A stretch of 64,000 bases of DNA from Citrobacter portucalensis. Lineage in GTDB: Bacteria > Pseudomonadota > Gammaproteobacteria > Enterobacterales > Enterobacteriaceae. The translations under genes and the position numbers were made by a program. The stretch is taken from NCBI RefSeq assembly GCF_002042885.1, contig NZ_MVFY01000013.1:1-64000 (forward strand), written 5' to 3'. The notes beneath the pieces were generated by a model, which ran no database searches, was not told the origin of the DNA, and saw only the letters and a list, made by a program, of their open reading frames with translations. Positions 32,070-40,621 of this stretch are shown piece after piece. How positions within the stretch are numbered: the stretch's first letter is position 1; each line of letters opens with the position of its first letter.

Positions 32070-32978
32070 TCAGCCTGAAATGATGAGGGATTGCGTCACG
32101 ACCGTCTGCAGCCATGCTAATTTTGTTACGTTCTCAGGCAGCATCAGCAACCCCATGCTAATACGCAATTCGGTATCGGTAAGAGGAAGGAATATCACGC
32201 CCTGACGTTGGATCGCGGAAAAGGAGGCCGGAATCAGGCTCAGGCCGTCACCCTGCGCGATCCGCGCCAGCAGCACGTCATGTTCCAGCGGCTCTTCAAT
32301 ACAGGCAGGCGAGTAACCCGCACGACGAAAAATGTGTCGGGTGTAATCAAAGAAGGCAGGGTTACGTTCGCGTTTGAACCAGAACAGCGGTCGGTGGCTC
32401 AGCGCGGTTAATGAGAGTGACGACAGCGTCGCTTCTGCCCACTGCGCGGGTAAGGCGGCAATCATCGATTCTTGCCAGCCAAGCGGCGTGACGCTAAGCC
32501 CCGAAGTTTCAAGCGGTAGTGCCACCAGAGCGGCATCCAGTTTTCCCCGACGAACCTGCCGCACCAGCTCAGGCGAACCATGCCGGACAATATGTAGCTT
32601 CTGTACGCGCATATTAAGCCGGGACTCAAGCGCCGTAAAGACACCCTGCTCAAACGCCGTACTTAGCCCTAAGCGCAGAGATTGCTCCCCCGTTTTCGCT
32701 AACTGACCCAGCGCCGCCCAGGTTTTATCCTGTAGCGCCAATAGCGGGCGTACGATTTCAAGTACGCGCAGACCATCTTCCGTCAGCGTCAAACCACGGG
32801 TATGGCGGACAAAAAGCGTCACTCCCAGGCGTTCTTCAAGCTGGCGAATGTGGCGACTCAGCGGCGGCTGCGACATAAACAAGCGCTGCGCCGCCCGGCT
32901 CATATTGTTCTCTTCCGCTACTACGGAAAAGTAACGCAGCAGGCGAATGTCCAGAGAGTGCAAAGACGATGTTGTCAT
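32070..32978 (-). CDS. LysR-family transcriptional regulator
   Basis: The 302-residue protein has a LysR helix-turn-helix near residues 20-43 (NNMSRAAQRLFMSQPPLSRH) and a periplasmic-binding-like effector domain. The N-terminal sequence (LDIRLLRYFSVVAEENNMSRAA) resembles the BenM/CatM/HcaR branch, which often senses aromatic acids. It is divergent from a carboxymuconolactone-decarboxylase-like gene 89 bp away, the usual layout of a LysR regulator and its target. It is not present at this place in E. coli. The effector is unknown. Confidence 0.88.
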   Translation of the reverse strand: MTTSSLHSLDIRLLRYFSVVAEENNMSRAAQRLFMSQPPLSRHIRQLEERLGVTLFVRHTRGLTLTEDGLRVLEIVRPLLALQDKTWAALGQLAKTGEQSLRLGLSTAFEQGVFTALESRLNMRVQKLHIVRHGSPELVRQVRRGKLDAALVALPLETSGLSVTPLGWQESMIAALPAQWAEATLSSLSLTALSHRPLFWFKRERNPAFFDYTRHIFRRAGYSPACIEEPLEHDVLLARIAQGDGLSLIPASFSAIQRQGVIFLPLTDTELRISMGLLMLPENVTKLAWLQTVVTQSLIISG

Positions 32979-33067
32979 ACCGAAAAGGTATCACGGAAAC
33001 GGTATTATCCCAATCATTCCGCACGCCCTATCCTCACACTACAAACCACACGAAAGAGGAAGGAATG

Positions 33068-33445
33068 ATGCCTTCAGAACGCTTTATTACCGGTCAGGAG
33101 ATGTTGCAAAAAGTGGATGGTAAAGGGGGCGATGCGGTCGTCGAAAGTCTGCAGGATATTGCGCCAGACTTCGCCCAATACCTGATTGAATTTCCTTTTG
33201 GCGACATCTATTCAAGGCCGGGGCTGGATTTACGCAGTAGAGAAATCGCTACCGTCGCGGCATTAACTGCGCTGGGTAACGCCGCACCGCAGTTGAAAGT
33301 GCATATTGGCGCGGCATTACACGTGGGTTTAACGCAGGATGAGATCATTGAAGTGATTATGCAGATGGCCGTATATGCTGGCTTCCCCGCGGCACTCAAC
33401 GGCTTGTTCGCCGCAAAAGAGGTGTTTGCCTCCCACAAAGGCTAA
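33068..33445 (+). CDS. carboxymuconolactone decarboxylase family protein
   Basis: The 125-residue protein has the CMD/PcaC fold signature: LDLRSREIATVAALTALGN, then KVHIGAALHVGLTQDEIIEVIMQ, then AVYAGFPAALNGLFAAKEV. No CXXC redox motif is present, so it is PcaC-like and not AhpD-like. There are no other beta-ketoadipate pathway genes nearby, so the natural reaction is unclear. The start follows AGAGGAAGGA; two adjacent ATGs (33065 and 33068) are possible. It is probably controlled by the divergent LysR protein. Confidence 0.85.
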   Translation: MPSERFITGQEMLQKVDGKGGDAVVESLQDIAPDFAQYLIEFPFGDIYSRPGLDLRSREIATVAALTALGNAAPQLKVHIGAALHVGLTQDEIIEVIMQMAVYAGFPAALNGLFAAKEVFASHKG

Positions 33446-33450
33446 AACAA

Positions 33451-33477
33451 CAGGCCAGCGGAATATCTGCTGGCCTG
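33451..33477. terminator. inverted repeat between convergent genes
   Basis: A perfect nine-base stem CAGGCCAGC/GCTGGCCTG lies between the CMD-family gene and the 5'-nucleotidase gene. There is no T run, so it is a candidate transcript end only. Confidence 0.5.
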
Positions 33478-33483
33478 ACCTCA

Positions 33484-35040
33484 CTACGGTTTCACATCTT
33501 CCACACGCATGCCTTTGAGTTGCTCATCCGTCAGCGTATTTCCCGCTTTGAAATATTCAACGACAGCATTAGAGACATAGTAACCACCGAATGTGTTACG
33601 CGCTTTACCTTCGGTGAATGCCGTAAAACCATCACCGCCGTCTGCCAGGAAGCTATTGGTGGCAATGTGATAAACCACAGCGTCCTCAATTGGCTTACCG
33701 TTAAGCGTCAATACGGTGACCCGCTGGCCAACCGGTTTGCTGCTGTCATACTTCATCTCCAGTCCTTTGGACACCTGCAATACGCCGTTGCTTAAACCCG
33801 CGCCGTGCTCCATCAGGCTACGTAACTGCTTCCCGGTGAGATCCATGGTTGCCAGCTCGTTCGGGAACGGGAAGGTGCTAATGACGGCACCCATCGTGAT
33901 AGCACCTGCCGGGATTTCATTCCGGATGCCGCCCGAGTTAGTGAGTGCTAACTGGGTATCTTTACCCGCCGCAGCCAGCAATGCATCTGCCGCCAGATTT
34001 CCCAGGGAAGAAGATTCACCGTAAGCACGCGTCAGCTCAACCGGAGAGTTGGCTACCGTTTGTTGTACCACTTTATCGAGCTTTTTATTCCAGCCATCAA
34101 TGACCTGTTTCGTTTGCGGGTCTGGCTGCCATTCATCAGCAAAAATGGTCTTCAGTTCGAAGTTCTTAACGGTAAATTGATGCGGTTTTTGCTGGTAATC
34201 CAACACCAGTTTACCCACATCAATACCGCCGCTGTCGGTGGAGAGAATTAAGGTATTACCGACTTTAATCGGCTCTGGCGTGCCCACATGCGCATGGCCG
34301 GTGATCAGGATATCCAGGCCATGCACCTGACCTGCAGTCTGGATATCTTTATCCAGCGCACGACGCACATCTGTACTTCCCTGGCTGGACTGACGTGCTG
34401 GCGTGCCTTCGTGGATGAGTGCCACGGTGAGATCAACTTTGCCTTTAAGCTCATCGATATAGCGTTGCAACCACTTCACTTCATCCCGCGCCTCAATGCC
34501 AATGCGCGTCGCAGCGGAAACCGTATCATCAAAAGCAAACACACCGTGCAGACCAATCACGCCAATCTTCACACCGTCTTTTTCAATAATGGTGTAAGGC
34601 TTATCCCAGAACATTTTGCTGCTGTTCTGATAAAAGATGTTGCCCTGCACAATGGGGAAATTCGCCTGGCTTAACTGGAGCAGCGTGTTATCCCAGCCGT
34701 GGTCGAACTCATGATTACCCATGGTGACAGCATCAAAATTCATGGTGTTCATGATATCGATAATCGCCTTACCCTTGGTCAGGCTGCTGATATACGGCCC
34801 GGTAAAATAATCACCGGCATCAAAAAACCAGGTGGCGCTATTTTTCGCTTTCTCCTGCTTCACCATCGTCGTGATATTAGCCCAACCGCCAATGTCACGT
34901 GAGCCATTAGCAATCCATGGGACTTTATAAGGTTCGACATGGGCATGGAGATCGTTGGTATAGATAATCGTAACGTCTTTGGCACTCGCCCAGAGCGGCA
35001 AAGATACCAGAACACCGACAGCAAGCATTTTTAACTTCAT
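33484..35040 (-). CDS. periplasmic 5'-nucleotidase / UDP-sugar hydrolase family protein
   Basis: The 518-residue protein has a signal peptide ([20 protein letters not shown]) and an N-terminal metallophosphoesterase domain. The domain carries the metal ligands [20 protein letters not shown] and [10 protein letters not shown]-terminal 5'-nucleotidase substrate domain follows, with [21 protein letters not shown] and the [12 protein letters not shown] stacking motif. It probably hydrolyses nucleotides or related compounds in the periplasm for salvage. It resembles UshA but is a separate family member. The open frame begins at TTG 35046; ATG 35040 has a proper GAAAGGGA ribosome-binding site. Not found here in E. 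coli. Confidence 0.9.
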   Translation of the reverse strand: MKLKMLAVGVLVSLPLWASAKDVTIIYTNDLHAHVEPYKVPWIANGSRDIGGWANITTMVKQEKAKNSATWFFDAGDYFTGPYISSLTKGKAIIDIMNTMNFDAVTMGNHEFDHGWDNTLLQLSQANFPIVQGNIFYQNSSKMFWDKPYTIIEKDGVKIGVIGLHGVFAFDDTVSAATRIGIEARDEVKWLQRYIDELKGKVDLTVALIHEGTPARQSSQGSTDVRRALDKDIQTAGQVHGLDILITGHAHVGTPEPIKVGNTLILSTDSGGIDVGKLVLDYQQKPHQFTVKNFELKTIFADEWQPDPQTKQVIDGWNKKLDKVVQQTVANSPVELTRAYGESSSLGNLAADALLAAAGKDTQLALTNSGGIRNEIPAGAITMGAVISTFPFPNELATMDLTGKQLRSLMEHGAGLSNGVLQVSKGLEMKYDSSKPVGQRVTVLTLNGKPIEDAVVYHIATNSFLADGGDGFTAFTEGKARNTFGGYYVSNAVVEYFKAGNTLTDEQLKGMRVEDVKP

Positions 35041-35173
35041 AATCAATCCCTTTCAGTTATATAAAGAATCGCTACGTTACGTTCTGAAAGGTTTTTTTAT
35101 GTGAGAAGACTCACATCCATCGGTGATAGTTGCGGGCCAAAATCAACGACTATTAAAAATCGTTGGTAATACG

Positions 35174-36340
35174 ATGACCTCACTGTTCACCATCAATTGC
35201 TGCAAGTCCTATGGCTGCCAAAATCTGGGGCTGGCGAGCTCAGCAGATTACAGCTGGCCAGAATATCGGCTGGGTTATGCCGCACTGCATTGTCGGGCAT
35301 GCGGCAGCTATCCCCCGCTGTTTAATGAGGAACAGTTCCGTAGCTGGTTGTCGGCATATTTAACGGATTTTGCAGCCCAAAGCGGTCATTTTTGCCCACG
35401 TTGTTATCAGCAGGAAACCATCCGCTATGGACATAATCCCCAGGGCAGCCAACGCGTTCAGTGCCGGAGCTGCAAAAAGGTCTGGACACCAAAGCACCCG
35501 CAGCCCACTTCCCCCCTTCCGCCAGAACAAATAGCGACAGTCCCCCTGACCGTCCCTTTTCAGGGTGTGAGTGCAGGCCAGCAACTCTATGTATTACTCT
35601 CTTTTGACGCTATTCGCGGCATTGTCCTGCATATTTCCAGCAACTACACGCCGCACACTGCCGACGCATCATTGCTTTACCGCTGGCGCGGCAGCGCTGA
35701 GCCAACAGTCATTCATGACGATATCGTTGAGCGAGTCAGCCAGCGGGAAACACAGTTTTTACGCCGCAGCCAGTTTGACGAAATTCAGTACGGCAGCGCC
35801 ATACTCAAACGGAACGCCAGCGGCGCGATTTTACGCCCGGTCATTACTGCCCATGGGCATTTCCGCCTGCTGAGCCATCTGTGGCCAGAGGTAAAAAACC
35901 ATATTATTGCCCACGAATGCTTCCTGCGCGGCGCAGCGATTACCGCATGGTCGGAACAGTTTCGCCATCATCGCGCCTCGCTGTGGTTTATTGATGAAGA
36001 AATGAATAACGATAAGCGCACGCTGCCCTGGCAATTGCTGGGTAAAACCTATCAGGGATGGTGGCAAAATGAGTGGCAAATCTGGCAACGAGGCGATACG
36101 CGTAAAATGGTGTGTTTGTTAACGCAGGGGCGTGTTGAAGAAGGCGCGTCAAAAACTCTGGCGGCAAGCCATCATTTTCTCGCCTGGTTGCGGCAACAGA
36201 CGGAATTTCAGCAAAGCCCCCGCTACTCCGCCCATTCGGTATTTCAGACGATAAGGACGCTGGTAGATCAATACAACGCCTTGATCACCCAGCACGATTT
36301 GCCCGGTGGCGCTGCCGCTTACCGGGCCTACGATTCATGA
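35174..36340 (+). CDS. double zinc-ribbon protein, transposase-like, function unknown
   Basis: I do not recognise a function. The 388-residue protein has two N-terminal cysteine sets: C9/C10/C15 with C40 and C43, and C74, C77, C97 and C100. The second set (CPRC...QCRSC followed by KKVWTPKH) resembles the zinc ribbon of IS1 InsA and related transposases. The remaining 280 residues include FDAIRGIVLHIS, which could be a strand of an RNase H-like fold, but no DDE triad is evident. No terminal inverted repeats or target duplications are visible. The last residues (PGGAAAYRAYDS) are encoded by a REP unit. The ribosome-binding site is weak, so the exact start is uncertain. Confidence 0.75.
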   Translation: MTSLFTINCCKSYGCQNLGLASSADYSWPEYRLGYAALHCRACGSYPPLFNEEQFRSWLSAYLTDFAAQSGHFCPRCYQQETIRYGHNPQGSQRVQCRSCKKVWTPKHPQPTSPLPPEQIATVPLTVPFQGVSAGQQLYVLLSFDAIRGIVLHISSNYTPHTADASLLYRWRGSAEPTVIHDDIVERVSQRETQFLRRSQFDEIQYGSAILKRNASGAILRPVITAHGHFRLLSHLWPEVKNHIIAHECFLRGAAITAWSEQFRHHRASLWFIDEEMNNDKRTLPWQLLGKTYQGWWQNEWQIWQRGDTRKMVCLLTQGRVEEGASKTLAASHHFLAWLRQQTEFQQSPRYSAHSVFQTIRTLVDQYNALITQHDLPGGAAAYRAYDS

Positions 36341-36378
36341 AATATGTAGGCCGGATAAGCGTAAGCGTCATCAGGCAA
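36301..36378. repeat. BIME overlapping the 3' end of the zinc-ribbon gene
   Basis: Two units are seen: CCCGGTGGCGCTGCC...TTACCGGGCCTAC, inside the coding sequence end, and GTAGGCCGGATAAGCG...TCATCAGGC, between the gene and metL. Confidence 0.85.
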
Positions 36379-36384
36379 CGCAAA

Positions 36385-38817
36385 CTACAGCAGCTGCGCC
36401 AAACGGTTGATGTCTGACTGAATAGCGCCGGCGGTAACGTCACGACCTGCGCCCGGTCCACGGATTACCAGCGGGTTATCGCGATACCAGCGGCTTTCAA
36501 TGGCGAATACGTTATCGCACGGCAACAGCGCCGCCAGCGGGTGTTCAGGACGAACCGCTTCAACACCAACGCGCGCTTTACCGTTAGCATCAAAACGCGC
36601 CACATAGCGTAGCACCAGCCCCATTTCACGCGCCGCTTCCAGACGCTGCACCATCTGCTCGTTAAGCTCATCACCATTCTCAAAGAAATGGTCAATAGAG
36701 CCTTCTTCACAGTGCGCAGGCACCAGCGATTCCACGCGAACCTGGTCCGGTTCGATGTCGTAACCTGCTTCACGCGCCAGAATCACCAGCTTACGCATCA
36801 CATCTTTGCCGGAAAGATCTACGCGCGGATCGGGTTCAGTCAGCCCCTGTTGCCACGCCTGATCCACCAGATCGGTGAACGGGACCGTGCCATCAAATTG
36901 CAGGAACAACCACGACAACGTACCGGAGAAGATCCCGCTGATCGACAGAATGGTATCTCCGCTATCAATCAGATCGCGCACGGTATGATTGATCGGCAAG
37001 CCTGCGCCTACGGTAGCGTTATACAGCCAGTGGCGACCGGTTTTTTCAAAAGCATCATGAATTTGGCGATAATTATGACTGCTGCTTGCCCCCGCCAGTT
37101 TGTTGGCGCTGATAACGTGGAAACCATGGCTGGCAAAATCCAGATACTGATCCGCAAGTTGCTCGCTGGCAGTAACGTCCAGCACCACTAAATCATCATA
37201 CGGGTGAGCACGCATCCACAGGAATAGAGACTCTTCATCCTGCTCTACTGCCTCGTCATCAAAGAAAGCTAACGCGCGGCTGGCATCCAGCCCTTCGTAA
37301 TTCAGCAGGCTACGACGGCTATCAACCACACCCGCCAGCACAAACTCTAATCCGGTGCGCGCCGAGAGCGTGCTCTGCTCGCGAGCGAACAGCTCCAGCC
37401 AGCGTGAGCCGATGTTGCCTTTGCCGAAAAGCACCAGACCAATGCGTTTTTCCGCGCGGAAAATAGACTGATGCAGACCCTGAATCAGGCTCTCTGTTGG
37501 CCCAGTACGCAGTACCGCGACCAGGCTGATACCCTCTTCCGATTGCCAGGTGAATTCAACCGGCTGACCTTTCAACTGTTGCCAGAAACGGTGGCAGTGC
37601 AGCGGATTACGGGTGACGCCCGCCCCGACCATCGCTACCAGCGCCAGCCCCTGGCGCAAACGCAGCTCGCCCGGCAGACCAGCTTCATCCAGAATTTTCA
37701 GTGCGCCGTCAGCGACTTCGGAGGTATAGCAAAATTGCAGCAGTTGGCGGTCAGGATGCACACCCACTGCCAGCGGACGCACCTGGGTACGTTTTAAAAC
37801 CTGATCAATCTCTTTATAAGCCAGCTTAAAGTCCTGGCCAGTCGGAACCAAAAACTCAATCAGGCAGACGTCATCATGACTGGTCACAATACGCGCCCCG
37901 GTACCGGAGGCCAGTACGCGTTCAATGCGCGTTGAACCCTGCTCCGGCGTATAGCTACAACGCAGTTGGAGATCGATATCGCTACCGGAAACCGGCTGTA
38001 AGGTACGGGCATGGAGAACCGGCGCCGCCAGACGCGCCAGTTCGCTGGCTTCATCCAGACGCAGCAGCGGCAGCAAACAGGCGTCTTTTACTTTACGCGG
38101 GTCCGCGCTGTAAACCCCGGCGACATCGCTCCAGATAGTTACGCGAGAAACGCCCGCCAGCGCGCCAACCTGCGTCGCCGAGTAGTCGGAGCCGTTACGC
38201 CCCAGCAGGACCGTTTCACCGGCATTGCTGCGGCTAATAAAGCCGGTAACCACCAGCCGTTTACCCGGATGCTGTGCCAGCAGTTGCTGTAGCAGCGGGT
38301 AAGAAAGACCTTCATCTACCTGCGGCTGGGCACCGCGTTCAGCACGTAAAAAATCGCGCGCATCCAGCCAGGCTGACTCCAGCCCCTGTTGGTTAAGGAC
38401 CGCAGACATCAAACGCGCGGACCATACCTCACCATGCCCAACAACCTCAGCATAGACGGCATCGTTCACGCCGCTGTCGAGTAATCCGGCCAGACGCTCC
38501 AGATCGTGAATAAACGCGCCAATCAGTCCATCCGCTATCTCAGGCGGTAACAAACCGCTGATAAGCTCGCTCTGATAGCGACGTAACGCCTGTTGAACCT
38601 GATGCGCAGAAAGGCGATCGGTCTGGCTTAATTTCAGCCAGCTAATCAACTGGTTAGTGGTACTGCCTGCGGCTGAAACAACCATCATGTCATCAGGCTG
38701 CGAGTACTCCGCCATAATGCCTGCGACACGCAGATAACATTTCACATCAGCCAGACTACTACCACCAAATTTGTGCAGTTGACGACCCTTCGCCCCTGCC
38801 TGCGCAATCACACTCAT
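36385..38817 (-). CDS. metL: bifunctional aspartokinase II / homoserine dehydrogenase II
   Basis: MetL catalyses the first and third steps from aspartate to homoserine for methionine. The 810 residues equal the E. coli length. The kinase domain starts HKFGGSSLAD and has LLGRNGSDYSA; the dehydrogenase domain has LFGKGNIGSRWLELF and the conserved NATVGAGLPI and GIFSGTLSWLF motifs. It is downstream of metB with a two-base gap and shares its MetJ-controlled promoter. Confidence 0.98.
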   Translation of the reverse strand: MSVIAQAGAKGRQLHKFGGSSLADVKCYLRVAGIMAEYSQPDDMMVVSAAGSTTNQLISWLKLSQTDRLSAHQVQQALRRYQSELISGLLPPEIADGLIGAFIHDLERLAGLLDSGVNDAVYAEVVGHGEVWSARLMSAVLNQQGLESAWLDARDFLRAERGAQPQVDEGLSYPLLQQLLAQHPGKRLVVTGFISRSNAGETVLLGRNGSDYSATQVGALAGVSRVTIWSDVAGVYSADPRKVKDACLLPLLRLDEASELARLAAPVLHARTLQPVSGSDIDLQLRCSYTPEQGSTRIERVLASGTGARIVTSHDDVCLIEFLVPTGQDFKLAYKEIDQVLKRTQVRPLAVGVHPDRQLLQFCYTSEVADGALKILDEAGLPGELRLRQGLALVAMVGAGVTRNPLHCHRFWQQLKGQPVEFTWQSEEGISLVAVLRTGPTESLIQGLHQSIFRAEKRIGLVLFGKGNIGSRWLELFAREQSTLSARTGLEFVLAGVVDSRRSLLNYEGLDASRALAFFDDEAVEQDEESLFLWMRAHPYDDLVVLDVTASEQLADQYLDFASHGFHVISANKLAGASSSHNYRQIHDAFEKTGRHWLYNATVGAGLPINHTVRDLIDSGDTILSISGIFSGTLSWLFLQFDGTVPFTDLVDQAWQQGLTEPDPRVDLSGKDVMRKLVILAREAGYDIEPDQVRVESLVPAHCEEGSIDHFFENGDELNEQMVQRLEAAREMGLVLRYVARFDANGKARVGVEAVRPEHPLAALLPCDNVFAIESRWYRDNPLVIRGPGAGRDVTAGAIQSDINRLAQLL

Positions 38818-38819
38818 GT

Positions 38820-39980
38820 TTACCCCTTGTTTGCAGCCCGGAAGCCATTTTCCAGGTCGGCAATTAAATCTTCGCCATCTTCAATACCGGTGGAGATACG
38901 CAGCAGCGTTTCGGAAATTCCGGCAGCAGCACGCGCTTCTGGCGCCATGCCCGCGTGTGTCATGGTTGCGGCGTGGGAGATCAGACTTTCAACGCCCCCT
39001 AACGATTCCGCCAGCGTAAACAATGACAACCCTCCGAGGAAGCGGCGCAGCGTTTGCTCATCACCATCCAGTTCAAAACTTAACATCGCGCCAAAGCCTT
39101 TTTGCTGACGCGCGGCAATCTCATGGCCCTGATTATCCGGCAATGACGGGTGATACAATTTTTTCACCAGCGGCTGAGTTTGCAGATAATCGACTATCGC
39201 CTGAGCATTACGTTGCGCCACCTCCATTCGAGGAGACAGAGTACGCAGGCCGCGCAACAGCAGATAACTATCAAACGCGCCGCCGGTCACACCAATATTA
39301 TTCGCCCACCATGCCAGTTCAGTGACCGTTTCCGGATCTTTCGCTATCACAACACCAGCCACCACGTCTGAGTGACCGTTTAAATATTTCGTGCATGAAT
39401 GCAACACCAGATCGGCGCCCAATGCCAGTGGATTTTGCAGTGCCGGGCTTAAAAAAGTGTTGTCGACCACGCTGACCGCGCCAGCTTCACGCGCCAGCTG
39501 ACAGATTTTCGCAATATCCACCACGCGCAGCAGCGGGTTGCTTGGGCTTTCTACCAGCACCAGCTTCGGTTTTTCCGCCAATGCGGCCTGCAATGCCTGC
39601 TCATCTCCTTGATCGACAAACAGGACGCGGTAACAGCCACGTTTTGCCAGACTGTCAAACAGTCGGTAGCTCCCGCCGTAGCAGTCATGCGGTGCGACCA
39701 GCAGATCGCCTGGCTTGAGGAAGACTGTGGTCACCAGATGAATCGCCGACATGCCAGTATTGGTCAGCACAGCACCTGCACCGCCTTCCAGTTCCGCCAG
39801 CGCACGCTGAACAACATCGCGCGTTGGGTTGCCGCGACGCGAATAGTCATGGGCGCGAGGTTCATTAAATCCGGTAAAGTTATAGGTGCTGGAGAGGTGA
39901 ATCGGCGGGACAACGCAACCGTACTGTTCGTCGTCATTTAACCCGCTACGCACTGCGATGGTGGCCTGTTTACGCGTCAT
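38820..39980 (-). CDS. metB: cystathionine gamma-synthase
   Basis: MetB condenses O-succinylhomoserine with cysteine to cystathionine, using PLP. The 386 residues equal the E. coli length. The PLP lysine is in HSCTKYLNGHSD, and YSRRGNPTRD and DNTFLSPALQNPLALGAD are typical. It heads the metBL operon and is divergent from metJ, its repressor. Confidence 0.98.
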   Translation of the reverse strand: MTRKQATIAVRSGLNDDEQYGCVVPPIHLSSTYNFTGFNEPRAHDYSRRGNPTRDVVQRALAELEGGAGAVLTNTGMSAIHLVTTVFLKPGDLLVAPHDCYGGSYRLFDSLAKRGCYRVLFVDQGDEQALQAALAEKPKLVLVESPSNPLLRVVDIAKICQLAREAGAVSVVDNTFLSPALQNPLALGADLVLHSCTKYLNGHSDVVAGVVIAKDPETVTELAWWANNIGVTGGAFDSYLLLRGLRTLSPRMEVAQRNAQAIVDYLQTQPLVKKLYHPSLPDNQGHEIAARQQKGFGAMLSFELDGDEQTLRRFLGGLSLFTLAESLGGVESLISHAATMTHAGMAPEARAAAGISETLLRISTGIEDGEDLIADLENGFRAANKG

Positions 39981-40040
39981 ATTGAGGAGATCCTGGCTGA
40001 GTCGGTGAAAAGTCAGACACCAGAGTAATCATAGTTACGA

Positions 40041-40090
40041 TAGCCGTCAATACATCTGGACATCTAAACTTCTTTGCGTATAGATTGAGC
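40041..40090. promoter_or_regulatory. MET boxes between metB and metJ
   Basis: Tandem octamers related to AGACGTCT are visible (AATACATC, TGGACATC, TAAACTTC, TTTGCGTA, TAGATTGA). They match the E. coli metJB operator as remembered and should bind arrays of MetJ dimers. Confidence 0.8.
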
Positions 40091-40245
40091 AAACTGGAAA
40101 TAGCCGTTAAAATTATATGCATTAGCGTACATCTGCGTCGGCTTACTTCGTGTCAGGGCCACGCCACTACGATAAACTACGCGCAATTATGGTCCGGGCT
40201 CAGGTTCTGGCCTCAATATTAATGACGAAGAGGATTAGGTATCTC

Positions 40246-40563
40246 ATGGCTGAATGGAGCGGCGAATATATCAGCCCATACGCTGAGCACGGTAAGAAGA
40301 GTGAGCAAGTCAAAAAAATTACGGTTTCCATTCCTCTGAAGGTGTTAAAAATCCTTACCGATGAACGCACGCGTCGTCAGGTGAACAACCTGCGCCACGC
40401 CACCAACAGCGAACTGCTGTGTGAAGCGTTTCTGCATGCTTTTACTGGGCAACCCTTACCCAACGATGACGACCTGCGTAAAGAACGCAGTGATGAAATC
40501 CCGGAAGAAGCAAAGGTAATCATGCGTGAACTGGGTATCAACCCGGAAACGTGGGAATACTGA
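40246..40563 (+). CDS. metJ: methionine repressor MetJ
   Basis: MetJ is a ribbon-helix-helix repressor that uses S-adenosylmethionine as corepressor. The 105 residues equal the E. coli length. The DNA-contacting beta strand is [15 protein letters not shown], followed by the two helices; only a few substitutions near 77-97 separate it from E. coli. The start MAEWSGEY follows AGGATTAGG; the frame is open 32 codons upstream into the operator. Targets metB, metL and metF are in this window. Confidence 0.98.
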   Translation: MAEWSGEYISPYAEHGKKSEQVKKITVSIPLKVLKILTDERTRRQVNNLRHATNSELLCEAFLHAFTGQPLPNDDDLRKERSDEIPEEAKVIMRELGINPETWEY

Positions 40564-40589
40564 TAGTTAGAACGGCAATGGGCGTGTAG

Positions 40590-40613
40590 AGGCGGGAATG
40601 CTCCCGCCTTTTC
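40590..40613 (+). terminator. metJ intrinsic terminator
   Basis: Stem GGCGGGA/TCCCGCC is followed by TTTTCT. It lies between convergent metJ and the GPH transporter gene. Confidence 0.85.
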
Positions 40614-40621
40614 TCACAGTG

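Noticed and set aside
36301-36378. Possible transposon end next to the zinc-ribbon gene
   Set aside because: The palindromes are ordinary REP units found at many other places in the window, and no matching repeat lies at the other side of the gene.
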